A DNA stretch of 64,000 bases from NCBI GenBank assembly GCA_023458215.1, contig JAEXAJ010000122.1, forward strand, positions 39,756-103,755, given 5' to 3'. Position 1 is the stretch's first letter. Every line of letters begins with the position of its first letter. Shown piece after piece: positions 1 to 8,426 of this stretch. Both the position numbers and the translations under genes were made by a program. This stretch comes from Bacteroidota bacterium. GTDB lineage: Bacteria; Bacteroidota; Bacteroidia; Bacteroidales; Bacteroidaceae. The notes beneath the pieces are model-generated. The model worked only from the letters and a program-made list of their open reading frames with translations. It did not search any database and had not been told where the DNA came from.

Positions 1-299
1 AAAATCCATTGATTTCATATCCGGTTCTATTACCTCGTGAGTCCAATGTATTTCATATATTCCCTATTTTGACACCAAAGAGAGATGAACTTCAATCCTA
101 TTTGGCGGAACATGGTATCCAAACATTGATCCATTATCCCATACCACCTCATAGACAAGAGTGCTATAAACGGTGGAGTGAAAGGTCATATCCTATATCA
201 GAACAGATTCATAATGAGGAGTTATCATTGCCTATTAGTCCGGTTATGTCCACTGAAGATGCGAGGCTTATTGTGGATATTATTAATGAATTTAGATAA
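1..299 (+). CDS. DegT/DnrJ/EryC1-family sugar aminotransferase, C-terminal part
   Basis: The reading frame is open from the window edge (first full codon at base 3), so only about the last 98 residues are present and the start lies outside. The visible part carries the C-terminal features of PLP-dependent sugar aminotransferases: an HYPIPPH stretch and a closing LSLPISPVM segment, which lie near the nucleotide-sugar pocket. These enzymes transfer an amino group to keto-sugar nucleotides in the cytoplasm. The wording is closest to what I know of the FdtB/QdtB (dTDP-3-amino-3,6-dideoxyhexose) branch, but the catalytic lysine is not in the window, so the substrate is an inference. Its stop overlaps the next start, consistent with one CPS operon. 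Confidence 0.85.
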   Translation, partial: NPLISYPVLLPRESNVFHIFPILTPKRDELQSYLAEHGIQTLIHYPIPPHRQECYKRWSERSYPISEQIHNEELSLPISPVMSTEDARLIVDIINEFR

Positions 300-1213
300 T
301 GGCAGATATACTTTTATCTATATGTATTCCTACAAATGGTGTATCTAAATGGGTATTACCAACGCTGGAATCTATCTATTCCCAGAATGTAGCTTTAGAC
401 AAATATGAAGTTATTATAACTGACAATGGTGATAATTCTACTTTGGAATCAGATATTTCAATGTTTCAATATAGCAATCTTAGGTATATAAAAACAAAGG
501 ATGAGGGCTTTTTAAACTTAGTAACAAGCTTGCAAAAAGGCAAAGGTACTTTAAGGAAAATGCTTAATCATCGTAGCTTGATGTTGCCGGGGAGTATTAA
601 TAGATGGTTAGAAATAGCAAATACATATAAGGATACTAAACCTATTATTTATTTTTCAGATAATCAGCTACATTTAGGTAATTTAATTGAATGTAAAGAT
701 GAAGATGAGTTTGTTAGGAATATGACTTATTTATGTAGCTGGAGTGCTGGAATATCAATTTGGGATATTGATACTGATAACCTTAGTAGATTGAGACTCA
801 ATAAGATGTTCCCTAATACATCAATTTTATTGAACATAAGAAAAAGTAGTAACTACGTTATTGTTGATGAAAAGTATCAATATATGCAAGATGATATAGG
901 TAAAGGTGGTTATCCTCTGTTTCATACATTCGCAGTGACTTTTTTAGATTTATTATCTGAGTTGAGATATAAAGAACGAATATCTTTGGATACATTCATT
1001 ATAGTTAAGTCTAAATTATTGGAATTTCTTACTATTTGGTTTTCCACATTGAAAGTGGAAAAAGAAAAATATAATTTTACAGAAGAAGATGTTAAAGAGG
1101 TCTTAAATGTCTATTATTCAACCTTTGATTATTACAAACTTTGTTTACGTGGATACTATCTGTACCTCGTTACAAAAATGAAAAAAACGATTAAACTAAT
1201 TATCTGTAAATAG
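299..1213 (+). CDS. Glycosyltransferase family 2 (GT-A fold)
   Basis: This 304-residue protein begins with the GT-A nucleotide-binding pattern: a short beta strand LLSICIPT, then YEVIITDNGDNST near residues 45-57. That is the usual first half of family-2 transferases that add a sugar from a nucleotide donor to a lipid-linked repeat unit on the inner membrane face. The DXD-like metal site is not obvious: DNQ near residue 120 is the best candidate. The C-terminal third is hydrophilic and rich in lysine and tyrosine, without clear membrane spans. The gene starts at the last base of the aminotransferase stop codon and is followed after 2 bases by the acyltransferase. It is very A/T-rich like its neighbours. 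Donor and acceptor cannot be predicted. Confidence 0.75.
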   Translation: MADILLSICIPTNGVSKWVLPTLESIYSQNVALDKYEVIITDNGDNSTLESDISMFQYSNLRYIKTKDEGFLNLVTSLQKGKGTLRKMLNHRSLMLPGSINRWLEIANTYKDTKPIIYFSDNQLHLGNLIECKDEDEFVRNMTYLCSWSAGISIWDIDTDNLSRLRLNKMFPNTSILLNIRKSSNYVIVDEKYQYMQDDIGKGGYPLFHTFAVTFLDLLSELRYKERISLDTFIIVKSKLLEFLTIWFSTLKVEKEKYNFTEEDVKEVLNVYYSTFDYYKLCLRGYYLYLVTKMKKTIKLIICK

Positions 1214-1215
1214 TA

Positions 1216-1878
1216 ATGATGAAAAGAATAAAGAAACTTCTTTTTTATGTTGTGAATCTCTATTCTTGTATTTTCAGTCGGAACTTTTTTCGTAGGATCC
1301 AATATATCAAAGCTCGCATTTATACTGTGTATTTGTCTAAGTACATAAAAAGTATAGGTTATGGGAGTTGTATATATCCTCCATTAAACTATAATGGATT
1401 AGAGAAGATTACTATTGGAAATAAGACTCTTATAGGTAGATACTCGATTATAAATGCGATAACTACTTATTTAGATGATAACTATACACCACGTATTGAA
1501 ATTGGAGACGCTACTGAAATAGGTGAATATGCTCATATGAGTTCAATAAATGCTATTATTGTAGGAAACAATGTATTAACTGGTCGATGGCTGACAATTG
1601 TTGATAACAGCCATGGAAAAATGGATTATTTTGAGTTAAGAGTCAATCCGACTCGAAGAAAATTGTATTCTAAAGGGCCTGTCATTATTGAGGATTATGT
1701 TTGGATTGGAGATAAAGTTTCTATCATGCCAGGGGTGACAATAGGGGCTCATTCTATTATAGGGTGTAATTCTGTAGTAACAAAGAACATTCCTAAATAT
1801 TCATTAGTTGCTGGTTGTCCAGCTAGAGTTATTAGAAGTTTAGAAAATGGATATATCTGTAATAATAGTAAATTATAA
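1216..1878 (+). CDS. Hexapeptide-repeat acyltransferase (left-handed beta-helix)
   Basis: The 220-residue product shows the isoleucine-rich hexapeptide pattern of left-handed beta-helix acyltransferases: IGNKTLIGR, IEIGDATEIGE, IIVGNNVLTG, then VWIGDKVSIMPGVTIGAHSIIGCNSVV, and it ends in the typical AGCPARVIR. The catalytic histidine is probably in VDNSHG near residue 136, as in maltose/galactoside O-acetyltransferases. It would O- or N-acetylate a sugar of the repeat unit using acetyl-CoA. The basic, hydrophobic N-terminus (about 40 residues) may sit on the membrane. Two ATG codons are adjacent at 1216 and 1219; the first is used here. The 3' end overlaps the next gene by 32 bases, a sign of translational coupling. 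Confidence 0.85.
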   Translation: MMKRIKKLLFYVVNLYSCIFSRNFFRRIQYIKARIYTVYLSKYIKSIGYGSCIYPPLNYNGLEKITIGNKTLIGRYSIINAITTYLDDNYTPRIEIGDATEIGEYAHMSSINAIIVGNNVLTGRWLTIVDNSHGKMDYFELRVNPTRRKLYSKGPVIIEDYVWIGDKVSIMPGVTIGAHSIIGCNSVVTKNIPKYSLVAGCPARVIRSLENGYICNNSKL

Positions 1879-2746
1879 TACTAAATTGTTGACGGATAAA
1901 GCAATAACTTCAATATTGCAGCAAACCTACGATGTAACTTATGAGATTATTGTTGTGGATAATAATTCCAATGATGGTTCTGTAAGTTATTTGAAAAGTA
2001 AATTTCCAGATGTGACAATTATTCCTTCAGAAGAGAATTTGGGCTTTGGGAAAGCTAATAACTTAGGGCTGAAAATTTCCAAAGGAAGATATATTCTATA
2101 TCTAAACTCTGATACTTTCTTTGTAAATAATGCATTGGCTTATTTTTGTTCTTTTATGGACAATTCATCAGATAAAATAGGAGTATGCGGATGTGTTATG
2201 TTATCCCGTGATTTATGCCCAACAGACTCAAATGGAGTCTTTCATACAATTACCGTAGAATGGAAGTCATTTATTTCCTTACTTATATCTCGTATATCAT
2301 TCTCTTTTGGCTTTTTTAATGTGCAAAAGCGTATAATGCCGTTTGAAAAAATCGTTGTGGTAGATTATGTGATAGGAGCCGATATGTTTTTAAGAAGAGA
2401 TGTGGCTGAACAATTTATGTTTGATGAAAATATTTTTATGTATGCAGAAGAAATGGAGTTGCAGTATAGGTTAGTAAAAGCTGGTTATTATAATATTTTG
2501 ATTGATGGTCCTTCAATAGTGCATCTGGAAGGTGGAAGTTCACATTCTAAAAAGAAGGAAAGTCTATTTAAAATAGAACAGATGACAAAAAGTCTGTTTT
2601 ATGTAACTAGGAAGCACCATTCTTTATTGTACGCTTTAGTATTTCGTATGATATATAGTATTACTCATTTTTCTATATTTCTATCACCAAAGTATTCGAA
2701 AGAGTTTAAGTTACGCTTTTTGAGGTTAATATTGTCCCGACTATGA
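1847..2746 (+). CDS. Glycosyltransferase family 2, rhamnosyltransferase (WbbL)-like
   Basis: The protein opens with SVIIVNYNTKLLTDKAI and continues with IIVVDNNSNDGS, ENLGFGKANNLG and LYLNSDTF. These are the successive landmarks of WbbL/RfbF-type family-2 transferases, with NSD near residue 88 as the DXD-like metal site. The later segment VIGADMFLRRDVAEQF and DENIFMYAEEMELQYRL is the usual acceptor-side motif of the same group. At 299 residues it has the family length. Proteins of this type commonly transfer L-rhamnose or another deoxysugar onto undecaprenyl-linked intermediates in the cytoplasm. It overlaps the acyltransferase upstream and shares an ATGA junction with the next gene, so it belongs to the same transcription unit. 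The exact sugar is not predictable. Confidence 0.85.
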   Translation: MDISVIIVNYNTKLLTDKAITSILQQTYDVTYEIIVVDNNSNDGSVSYLKSKFPDVTIIPSEENLGFGKANNLGLKISKGRYILYLNSDTFFVNNALAYFCSFMDNSSDKIGVCGCVMLSRDLCPTDSNGVFHTITVEWKSFISLLISRISFSFGFFNVQKRIMPFEKIVVVDYVIGADMFLRRDVAEQFMFDENIFMYAEEMELQYRLVKAGYYNILIDGPSIVHLEGGSSHSKKKESLFKIEQMTKSLFYVTRKHHSLLYALVFRMIYSITHFSIFLSPKYSKEFKLRFLRLILSRL

Positions 2747-3993
2747 AAGTTCTACATATATCGACATCTGATAGGATAGGTGGAGCGGCAATTGCTGCTT
2801 ATCGAATGAATGAAGCTATGAATGCAAATCGTATAGAGTCTCGTATGTTGGTGATGAATAAGACTACATCAGATTCTACAATATCGTCAATAGCAGATTA
2901 TAGGAGGAAAAGTTTTAAATTATTATATAATTTATATTACTCTCTTTCTTTTCATTTAAAAAAGAAAATACTACTCCCTCATAATTTATTTTCATTTGGA
3001 TATTTGCACTCTTATCATTTAACACATCTTGAAGAAGTACGAGATGCTGATATAATATATATACATTGGATTAATAATTTCTTTTTGGGAATAAGGGAAC
3101 TTGAACATCTTTTATTATTAGGAAAGCCTGTTATTTTCTTTATGCATGATATGTGGCTACTGACAGGTGGATGCCACCATGCTTTTTCATGTAGTGGTTT
3201 TCAGCTTTCTTGTGCAAAATGTCCTGATATAGGAAGACGTTCTATTGATTTTATTGCAAGATATGGATTAAGGAAGAAAAAGAAGATTGCAGCATTTGAT
3301 AATATGTATATAATGTCTCCAAGCCAGTGGATGAATGAATGCGTTGAGAAGAGTGTTTTGTTTAAAGATAAGGAACGGATTATTGTTCCTAATATGTTAA
3401 ATATTTCACGCTTCTCATTTGTAGATAAAAGTGTAGCCCGCCAGATTTTGGGGTTACCTTTGGATAAACAATTGATTTTGTTTGCTGCAGATGGGGGAAC
3501 TGCTAATTCATATAAGGGGTGGCATTTTCTTAAGAACTCTTTGAAGCAAATTAATGAGAGGGAACTTGGATTGGTAGTTTTGGGGAATCACCTTTCTCTT
3601 GATGAGTGTTCAGTTATTCCATATCCTGTTTATTCTTTAGGAAGAATAACCGATGAGTGTGCTTTACCTTTATTGTATAATGCGGTTGATATTTATGTTA
3701 CTTCTTCTTTAGTAGAGTCGTTTGGACAAACGATTGTGGAAGCACAATCGTGTGGAACGTTAGTTGTGGGTTTTAATACAGGGGGAATTCCTGATATTAT
3801 TATCCATAAGAAAACAGGGTATTTAGCAGAATTAGGCAGTATCGAAGATTTGAAAGAGGGAATTTGCTGGGCTTTAGATAATTGTGATAATGAGGATCTG
3901 AAAGTGGCATTACGCGAGTCTGTAAAAAGCAAGTTCTCCTATGAAACTGTGGTGGAGCAGCATGTAAACTTTTGGAATAAGATATTTGAATAA
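2743..3993 (+). CDS. Glycosyltransferase, GT4 family (GT-B fold)
   Basis: This 416-residue protein starts with MKVLHISTSDRIGGAAIAAYRM, the first Rossmann element of WcaC-like GT4 transferases, and includes a small cysteine-bearing insert (GGCHHAFSCSG...CAKCPD, residues about 144-162). That insert is typical of colanic-acid-type enzymes and could bind a metal. The second domain has SLVESFGQTIVEAQSCGTLVVGF near residues 324-346, the E-x7-E nucleotide-sugar site of retaining GT4 enzymes. It acts on the cytoplasmic side, extending the lipid-linked repeat unit. The start ATG overlaps the preceding TGA. No signal peptide is present. The donor sugar is unknown. Confidence 0.88.
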   Translation: MKVLHISTSDRIGGAAIAAYRMNEAMNANRIESRMLVMNKTTSDSTISSIADYRRKSFKLLYNLYYSLSFHLKKKILLPHNLFSFGYLHSYHLTHLEEVRDADIIYIHWINNFFLGIRELEHLLLLGKPVIFFMHDMWLLTGGCHHAFSCSGFQLSCAKCPDIGRRSIDFIARYGLRKKKKIAAFDNMYIMSPSQWMNECVEKSVLFKDKERIIVPNMLNISRFSFVDKSVARQILGLPLDKQLILFAADGGTANSYKGWHFLKNSLKQINERELGLVVLGNHLSLDECSVIPYPVYSLGRITDECALPLLYNAVDIYVTSSLVESFGQTIVEAQSCGTLVVGFNTGGIPDIIIHKKTGYLAELGSIEDLKEGICWALDNCDNEDLKVALRESVKSKFSYETVVEQHVNFWNKIFE

Positions 3994-4009
3994 AGTTAAA
4001 TTTATAAGA

Positions 4010-5212
4010 ATGAAAATCTCAGTTGTAGGGATAAAGCGAAAATGGGCTGCTATCCTGCTTTTTCTTATTCTTGCTTCTTTTTATCCTTATGTGTTCTCTC
4101 AGTTTCTTCCAATTCCAAGCGTGAAGTTATTGTCTGTATACTTTTTGTTGCTTATATTTTCGTCTTTCCTCATATTTAGGCAAAGAATACGTTTGTTCTC
4201 TCCTTTATTTAATTGCCTATTTGTAGCACAAATCCTATCTTGGTTATTTTTCTTTTATTATCATAATGATGCATCATATATAACAAGGGTTGTGCTTATG
4301 TCTGTTGCATTTTTAGCTTTGCTATTTATGTATAATACGGATCAAGGATTGTTGTATTTTTTGCGGCTTTATAATAAATGGATTTTATTTATGGCAATAG
4401 GAGGAGTTATTTGTTTCTTTTTGGTTTTACTCCTTTCTCTTACTCCTCTTTTTGAATTCAATAATGTGGATGGAAGGACAGCTTATTGCTTTGGATTTAG
4501 CTGTACAAATGTGTATATCGGGAATATTATAAGGTATTCTGGATACTTTGATGAGCCAGGGGCTATGGCATATTGGGGAGTTTTTGCATTAATATTGAAT
4601 CGTTTGTTTGTAAGGGATTGGAAATTAGAAAAAAAGTTGATTGTCTGCTTAATTTTTACATTCTCTATAGCGTATTATATTCAACTTTGTTTTTATTTAA
4701 TGTTTTTCTATATAACAAAATTGCGGCATGCTTTTTTTTTGCTGGCTGGACTTTCTTTTGTGTTTGGAGCTATCTATTTGTCAAAAGATACCCCTTATGA
4801 TATATATCAATATACTTTCTATCGCTTTGAGGTAAATGATAAAACAGGAAAGATACAAGGGGATAGTAGGAGTGAATTAATGGAAATGGCACAAAAACAA
4901 TATGCGAAAGCCCCAGTAATGGGAATTGGAGCTGAAAATATGGCTAAAATGGAATATATGGCAGATAATCCTTACGAAACACTGGCTAAAGATGGAATAG
5001 TAGGAACGTTTATCACTTATTTGCCATTATTACTCATAATATGTTTAGGGCTGAAAAAGCATGTATATTTATTTTCAGCGGTAATTTTATTTCTAGGTTA
5101 TTTACAAAGACCATTTCATGTGGATTTTATACATCCTATAATGTTATATATGCTGACTATTTTAATAGTAGAGCATTCTGGTTTTAAAATTAAAAGTGTA
5201 TGGAGCCAATAG
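4010..5212 (+). CDS. O-antigen/capsule polymerase-like membrane protein (Wzy type)
   Basis: The product is about 400 residues and almost entirely hydrophobic, with roughly ten membrane spans. A large hydrophilic loop near residues 260-320 (YQYTFYRFEVNDKTGKIQGDSRSELM...) is followed by PVMGIGAENMAKME. A long periplasmic loop with an R-x-x-L-type stretch late in the protein, within a glycosyltransferase operon, is what Wzy polymerases look like. These join flippase-exported repeat units at the periplasmic face. Primary sequences of Wzy proteins are poorly conserved, so the call rests on topology and context. An upstream in-frame TTG at 3986 exists, but the ATG at 4010 is preferred. The C-terminus overlaps the next gene by 13 bases. 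No Wzx flippase lies in the window. Confidence 0.7.
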   Translation: MKISVVGIKRKWAAILLFLILASFYPYVFSQFLPIPSVKLLSVYFLLLIFSSFLIFRQRIRLFSPLFNCLFVAQILSWLFFFYYHNDASYITRVVLMSVAFLALLFMYNTDQGLLYFLRLYNKWILFMAIGGVICFFLVLLLSLTPLFEFNNVDGRTAYCFGFSCTNVYIGNIIRYSGYFDEPGAMAYWGVFALILNRLFVRDWKLEKKLIVCLIFTFSIAYYIQLCFYLMFFYITKLRHAFFLLAGLSFVFGAIYLSKDTPYDIYQYTFYRFEVNDKTGKIQGDSRSELMEMAQKQYAKAPVMGIGAENMAKMEYMADNPYETLAKDGIVGTFITYLPLLLIICLGLKKHVYLFSAVILFLGYLQRPFHVDFIHPIMLYMLTILIVEHSGFKIKSVWSQ

Positions 5213-5970
5213 TCTCAATTGTGACAGTAACATTCAATGTGGTAGGTATTATACGCGATACAATTGATAGTGTGCTAAACCAGCAGTTCGATAATTTTGA
5301 ATATATTATTATTGATGGAGGAAGCACTGATGGAACTATGGATATTATTAATGCATATTCTTCCTCATTCTCTTATGTTATTAGCGAACCGGATAAAGGA
5401 ATATATGACGCTATGAATAAGGGCGTTATGTTTGCCAAAGGAGATTGGATAATATTCATGAATGCAGGTGACTCTTTTGTAAATAATAAAGTTCTCAGTA
5501 CCCTTTTTCTTGATGATAATATAAATAATAATGTGGATGTTATATATGGTGATACAATCGTAAAATATCCATGGGGTACCAGTTTGTTGAAAGGGCGTTT
5601 TTTTACCAATAATGATATAAATTTACCTTTTTGTCATCAATCAACTTTGGTTAGAACTTCCTTGATGAAGCATACACCATTTGATTTGTCTTATAAGGTT
5701 GCATCAGATTATAATTTTTTTTATACGCTTTATAAGAAAGGACATGTTTTTCTGTATTGTAATTTGTCAATTGCTTTATATGATGCAATCGGTTTTTCTA
5801 CCGAACGTGTATTGGAAACTTATATTGAGGTCTCAAGGACTATTGGAAATAATCATGGCTTAAATTACCTTCTAAAACTGTGTTATTTTAGGCTGAGAAC
5901 ATTCATGATTAGGCTCATCCCTCAATTTGTATTGGATAAGTATAGGAAACACAGATATACGTCATCATAA
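5200..5970 (+). CDS. Glycosyltransferase family 2 (WcaA-like)
   Basis: This 256-residue enzyme shows a clean GT-A series: VSIVTVTFNVVGIIRDTIDS, FEYIIIDGGSTDGT (the nucleotide-binding loop), SEPDKGIYDAMNKG, then GDWIIFMNAGDSF, where the AGD triad serves as the DXD-equivalent. DKGIYDAMNKG is a hallmark of the colanic-acid WcaA / PgaC-like subgroup that commonly adds hexose or N-acetylhexosamine. A downstream FCHQSTLVR segment matches the acceptor region of this group. It is soluble or peripheral, with no clear membrane span. The start lies inside the polymerase gene and the stop is 4 bases before the next ATG, so the genes are translated as one unit. Confidence 0.86.
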   Translation: MEPIVSIVTVTFNVVGIIRDTIDSVLNQQFDNFEYIIIDGGSTDGTMDIINAYSSSFSYVISEPDKGIYDAMNKGVMFAKGDWIIFMNAGDSFVNNKVLSTLFLDDNINNNVDVIYGDTIVKYPWGTSLLKGRFFTNNDINLPFCHQSTLVRTSLMKHTPFDLSYKVASDYNFFYTLYKKGHVFLYCNLSIALYDAIGFSTERVLETYIEVSRTIGNNHGLNYLLKLCYFRLRTFMIRLIPQFVLDKYRKHRYTSS

Positions 5971-5974
5971 TATT

Positions 5975-7087
5975 ATGGAAAAGAAAGTCATTGTAATTTC
6001 TGCCGTGAATTTGGTTGAAGGCGGTCCGTTAACTATTCTGCAGAAATGTTTAGCCGCATTAAGCGAATTCGATAATGATCAATATCTTGTAGTTGCTATA
6101 GTGCATGATAAAGAGCTTGCGAATTTTTCGAATGTAGAATATATTGAGTTGAAATGGCCTAAGAAGAATTGGCTTTTAAGAGTTTTCTATGAATATATAT
6201 ATTCTTATAAATTATCATTGAATATTAAACCTTATCTGTGGTTCTCTTTACACGATGTTACCTCTTGTGTCAAATCTAATAGAAGGGTTGTCTATTGTCA
6301 TAACGCTATGCCTTTTTATCATTCTAAAATAAAGGATGTAGCTAATTGTTATAAAGAAGTTTTGTTTTCCTATCTATATAAATATTTGTATCGCATTAAT
6401 ATTAAAAAGAATCTATTTATTGTTGTTCAACAGAATTGGATAAAAGATGCTTTTATTGAAATGTTTTCTCTTAATGAAGATAAAGTTATTGTAGCAAAGC
6501 CTACAGAGAAATTGGAGGATATTCCGAAAATAAATAATGTTCCCAATGAAAATGAAAAGATTTTCTTTTATCCTGCCTTTCCTAGGACGTTTAAGAACTT
6601 TGAAGTAATATGTGAGGCATGTGAAATATTGTGTTCGAATGGTTTGAAGAATTTTCAAATAGTATTGACACTAGATGGGTCGGAGAATCATTATTCTCAT
6701 AGTATTTACATGAAATACAGTAATTTAGATATGATTCGTTTTGTTGGCCTATTATCAAAGGAAAAAGTAGCTGAAATGTATGCTTTGGCAGATTGCTTGA
6801 TATTTCCTTCCAAATTAGAAACTTGGGGACTTCCTATTTCTGAATTTTCTATTTATCATAAACCTATGATTATTTCAAATCTTCCATATGCTCATGAAAC
6901 AGCAATGGGGGCTAGTATTGTCTCTTTTTTCGATCCAGACTGTCCAACTGATTTAGCAAAAAGAATGAGGGAGGTTATAGAAAGTCAGTACTCTACTTTT
7001 ATTGATGTACCAATTCAAGAAGAAGATAGACAGACTGTATATTCATGGCATAAACTATTTGATAAGATATTAAATGAGGAGGCCTAA
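5975..7087 (+). CDS. Glycosyltransferase, GT4-like (GT-B fold)
   Basis: The ATG at 5975 is chosen because it is 4 bases after the previous stop and gives an N-terminus VIVISAVNLVEGGPLTILQ, the expected first beta strand and Gly-rich loop. An upstream in-frame ATG at 5927 would run through the preceding gene. The 370-residue protein has the second-domain signature FPSKLETWGLPISEF near residues 285-300, equivalent to the E-x7-E donor-binding element of GT4 enzymes (here E...E spaced by the WGLPISE motif). It should add a sugar to the growing lipid-linked oligosaccharide on the cytoplasmic face. It overlaps the next acyltransferase by 14 bases. Donor and linkage cannot be deduced. Confidence 0.82.
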   Translation: MEKKVIVISAVNLVEGGPLTILQKCLAALSEFDNDQYLVVAIVHDKELANFSNVEYIELKWPKKNWLLRVFYEYIYSYKLSLNIKPYLWFSLHDVTSCVKSNRRVVYCHNAMPFYHSKIKDVANCYKEVLFSYLYKYLYRINIKKNLFIVVQQNWIKDAFIEMFSLNEDKVIVAKPTEKLEDIPKINNVPNENEKIFFYPAFPRTFKNFEVICEACEILCSNGLKNFQIVLTLDGSENHYSHSIYMKYSNLDMIRFVGLLSKEKVAEMYALADCLIFPSKLETWGLPISEFSIYHKPMIISNLPYAHETAMGASIVSFFDPDCPTDLAKRMREVIESQYSTFIDVPIQEEDRQTVYSWHKLFDKILNEEA

Positions 7088-7670
7088 AAATCATTATTCT
7101 TTCTTCGGCTATTTAAAGCTTTGCTACTATGTACTGTTTACTAAGTTATTGTTTCCGAAAGCACGTATTGTTCGTTTGCCGATAGAAATACGAGGACGTA
7201 AATTTATTGATTTTGGTGAAGGATTAACTACTGGGAAAGGATGTCGCTTTGAGGCCTTTTCTGAGATAGATATAAAACGGATAACGTTTGGAAAGTGTAT
7301 TCAACTAAATGATTATGTACATATATCAGCTATGAATAAAGTTGTGATAGGTGATAATGTGCTGATGGCAAGCCATATCTATATTTCAGATAATTCACAT
7401 GGTTCATATAAAGGTGTGCATCAGTCTTCTCCAGAGTCCTCACCTATAGAACGGTCCTACTATACAGCACCGGTATTGATTGAAGATAATGTTTGGCTTG
7501 GTGAGGGAGTGGTGGTTATGCCGGGAGTGACTATAGGACGTGGTTGTATTATTGGAGCCAACTCTACGGTTACAAAAAGTATTCCAGCTTGGTGTATAGC
7601 AGTTGGTCAACCGGCTAAAGTTATAAAACAATATGATTTCAGTCAAAAACAATGGATAATAGTAGAATGA
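7074..7670 (+). CDS. Hexapeptide-repeat acetyltransferase (WcaF/maltose O-acetyltransferase-like)
   Basis: At 198 residues this has the usual length of short left-handed beta-helix acetyltransferases. The coil repeats are visible (IDIKRITFGKCIQLND, VVIGDNVLMAS, VLIEDNVWLGEGVVVMPGVTIGRGCIIGANSTVT), and the closing AVGQPAKVIKQY is the standard C-cap. SDNSHG near residue 104 carries the likely catalytic histidine. A short proline/serine-rich loop (HQSSPESSPIERSYY) follows it, as in capsule acetyltransferases. It would use acetyl-CoA to O-acetylate a sugar of the repeat unit. It starts inside the preceding glycosyltransferase gene and shares an ATGA junction with the next one, so it is translationally coupled on both sides. 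Confidence 0.85.
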   Translation: MRRPKNHYSFFGYLKLCYYVLFTKLLFPKARIVRLPIEIRGRKFIDFGEGLTTGKGCRFEAFSEIDIKRITFGKCIQLNDYVHISAMNKVVIGDNVLMASHIYISDNSHGSYKGVHQSSPESSPIERSYYTAPVLIEDNVWLGEGVVVMPGVTIGRGCIIGANSTVTKSIPAWCIAVGQPAKVIKQYDFSQKQWIIVE

Positions 7671-8410
7671 AACTTTCTTTTGTAATAGTGGAATATTATT
7701 CTATTGAGGATGTTATAGCTTGTTATGCTTCGATTATATCTTGTGAGTTACCCAATATAGATATTGAGGTTGTAGTGTCATCAAATTCTGATTATACTTT
7801 AGAAGAACAGCAGAAATTGATTACTAAATATTCTCAACTGAAATGGCTTTTTAATAAGAAGAATGGTGGCTTTGCGTATGCCATGAATCGTGGTCTAAAA
7901 GCGTCTGTTGGTGATGTGTTAATTATTATGAATCCAGATGTTCGTTTGAAACAAGGTACAGATGATATGGCTAATTATTTGCAGAATCAAAAAGATGTAG
8001 GTCTAATAGCCCCAATGATATGCAATAAGAAAAATGAAATTCAAGATAGTTTTCGTAGCTTCATTACTCCATTAAGATTTTTTAAAAGGCATTTTGGAAG
8101 ATTGGTTGGATTGGGCAAAATCCCTCCCATTTCATCATCAATAGCCGTTGACTGGGTGTGCGGAGCATTTATGATGATGTCTCGTGAGTCTTATAAGATT
8201 GTGGGTGGATTGGACGAAGGCTATTTCTTATATTGCGAAGATATGGATTTATGTAAAAGGATGTATCAGCACGGATATAGTGTTATATACTATCCAATGG
8301 CAATGGTTGAATATGAGGGTACACGGTCTGCAAGAAGATCTTTGAAATATGCTTGTATCTTTTTAAAGTCTTTGTTTAGGTATTGGAGAAAATTCGGATT
8401 GTATAATTAG
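7667..8410 (+). CDS. Glycosyltransferase family 2, rhamnosyltransferase-like
   Basis: The start at 7667 is preferred because it forms an ATGA overlap with the previous stop and gives MKLSFVIVEYYS as the first GT-A strand; an in-frame ATG at 7652 is an alternative. The protein is about 247 residues. It shows NGGFAYAMNRGLKASVGDVLIIMNPDVRL, where NPD is the DXD-like site, and later VDWVCGAFMMMSRESYKIVGGLDEGYFLYCEDMDLCKRM, the acceptor-side motif of WbbL-type enzymes. It most resembles transferases for L-rhamnose or related deoxysugars. The C-terminus is short and basic. It is the last of the A/T-rich transferase genes before gmd. Confidence 0.84.
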   Translation: MKLSFVIVEYYSIEDVIACYASIISCELPNIDIEVVVSSNSDYTLEEQQKLITKYSQLKWLFNKKNGGFAYAMNRGLKASVGDVLIIMNPDVRLKQGTDDMANYLQNQKDVGLIAPMICNKKNEIQDSFRSFITPLRFFKRHFGRLVGLGKIPPISSSIAVDWVCGAFMMMSRESYKIVGGLDEGYFLYCEDMDLCKRMYQHGYSVIYYPMAMVEYEGTRSARRSLKYACIFLKSLFRYWRKFGLYN

Positions 8411-8426
8411 ATTGTAAAATATATTA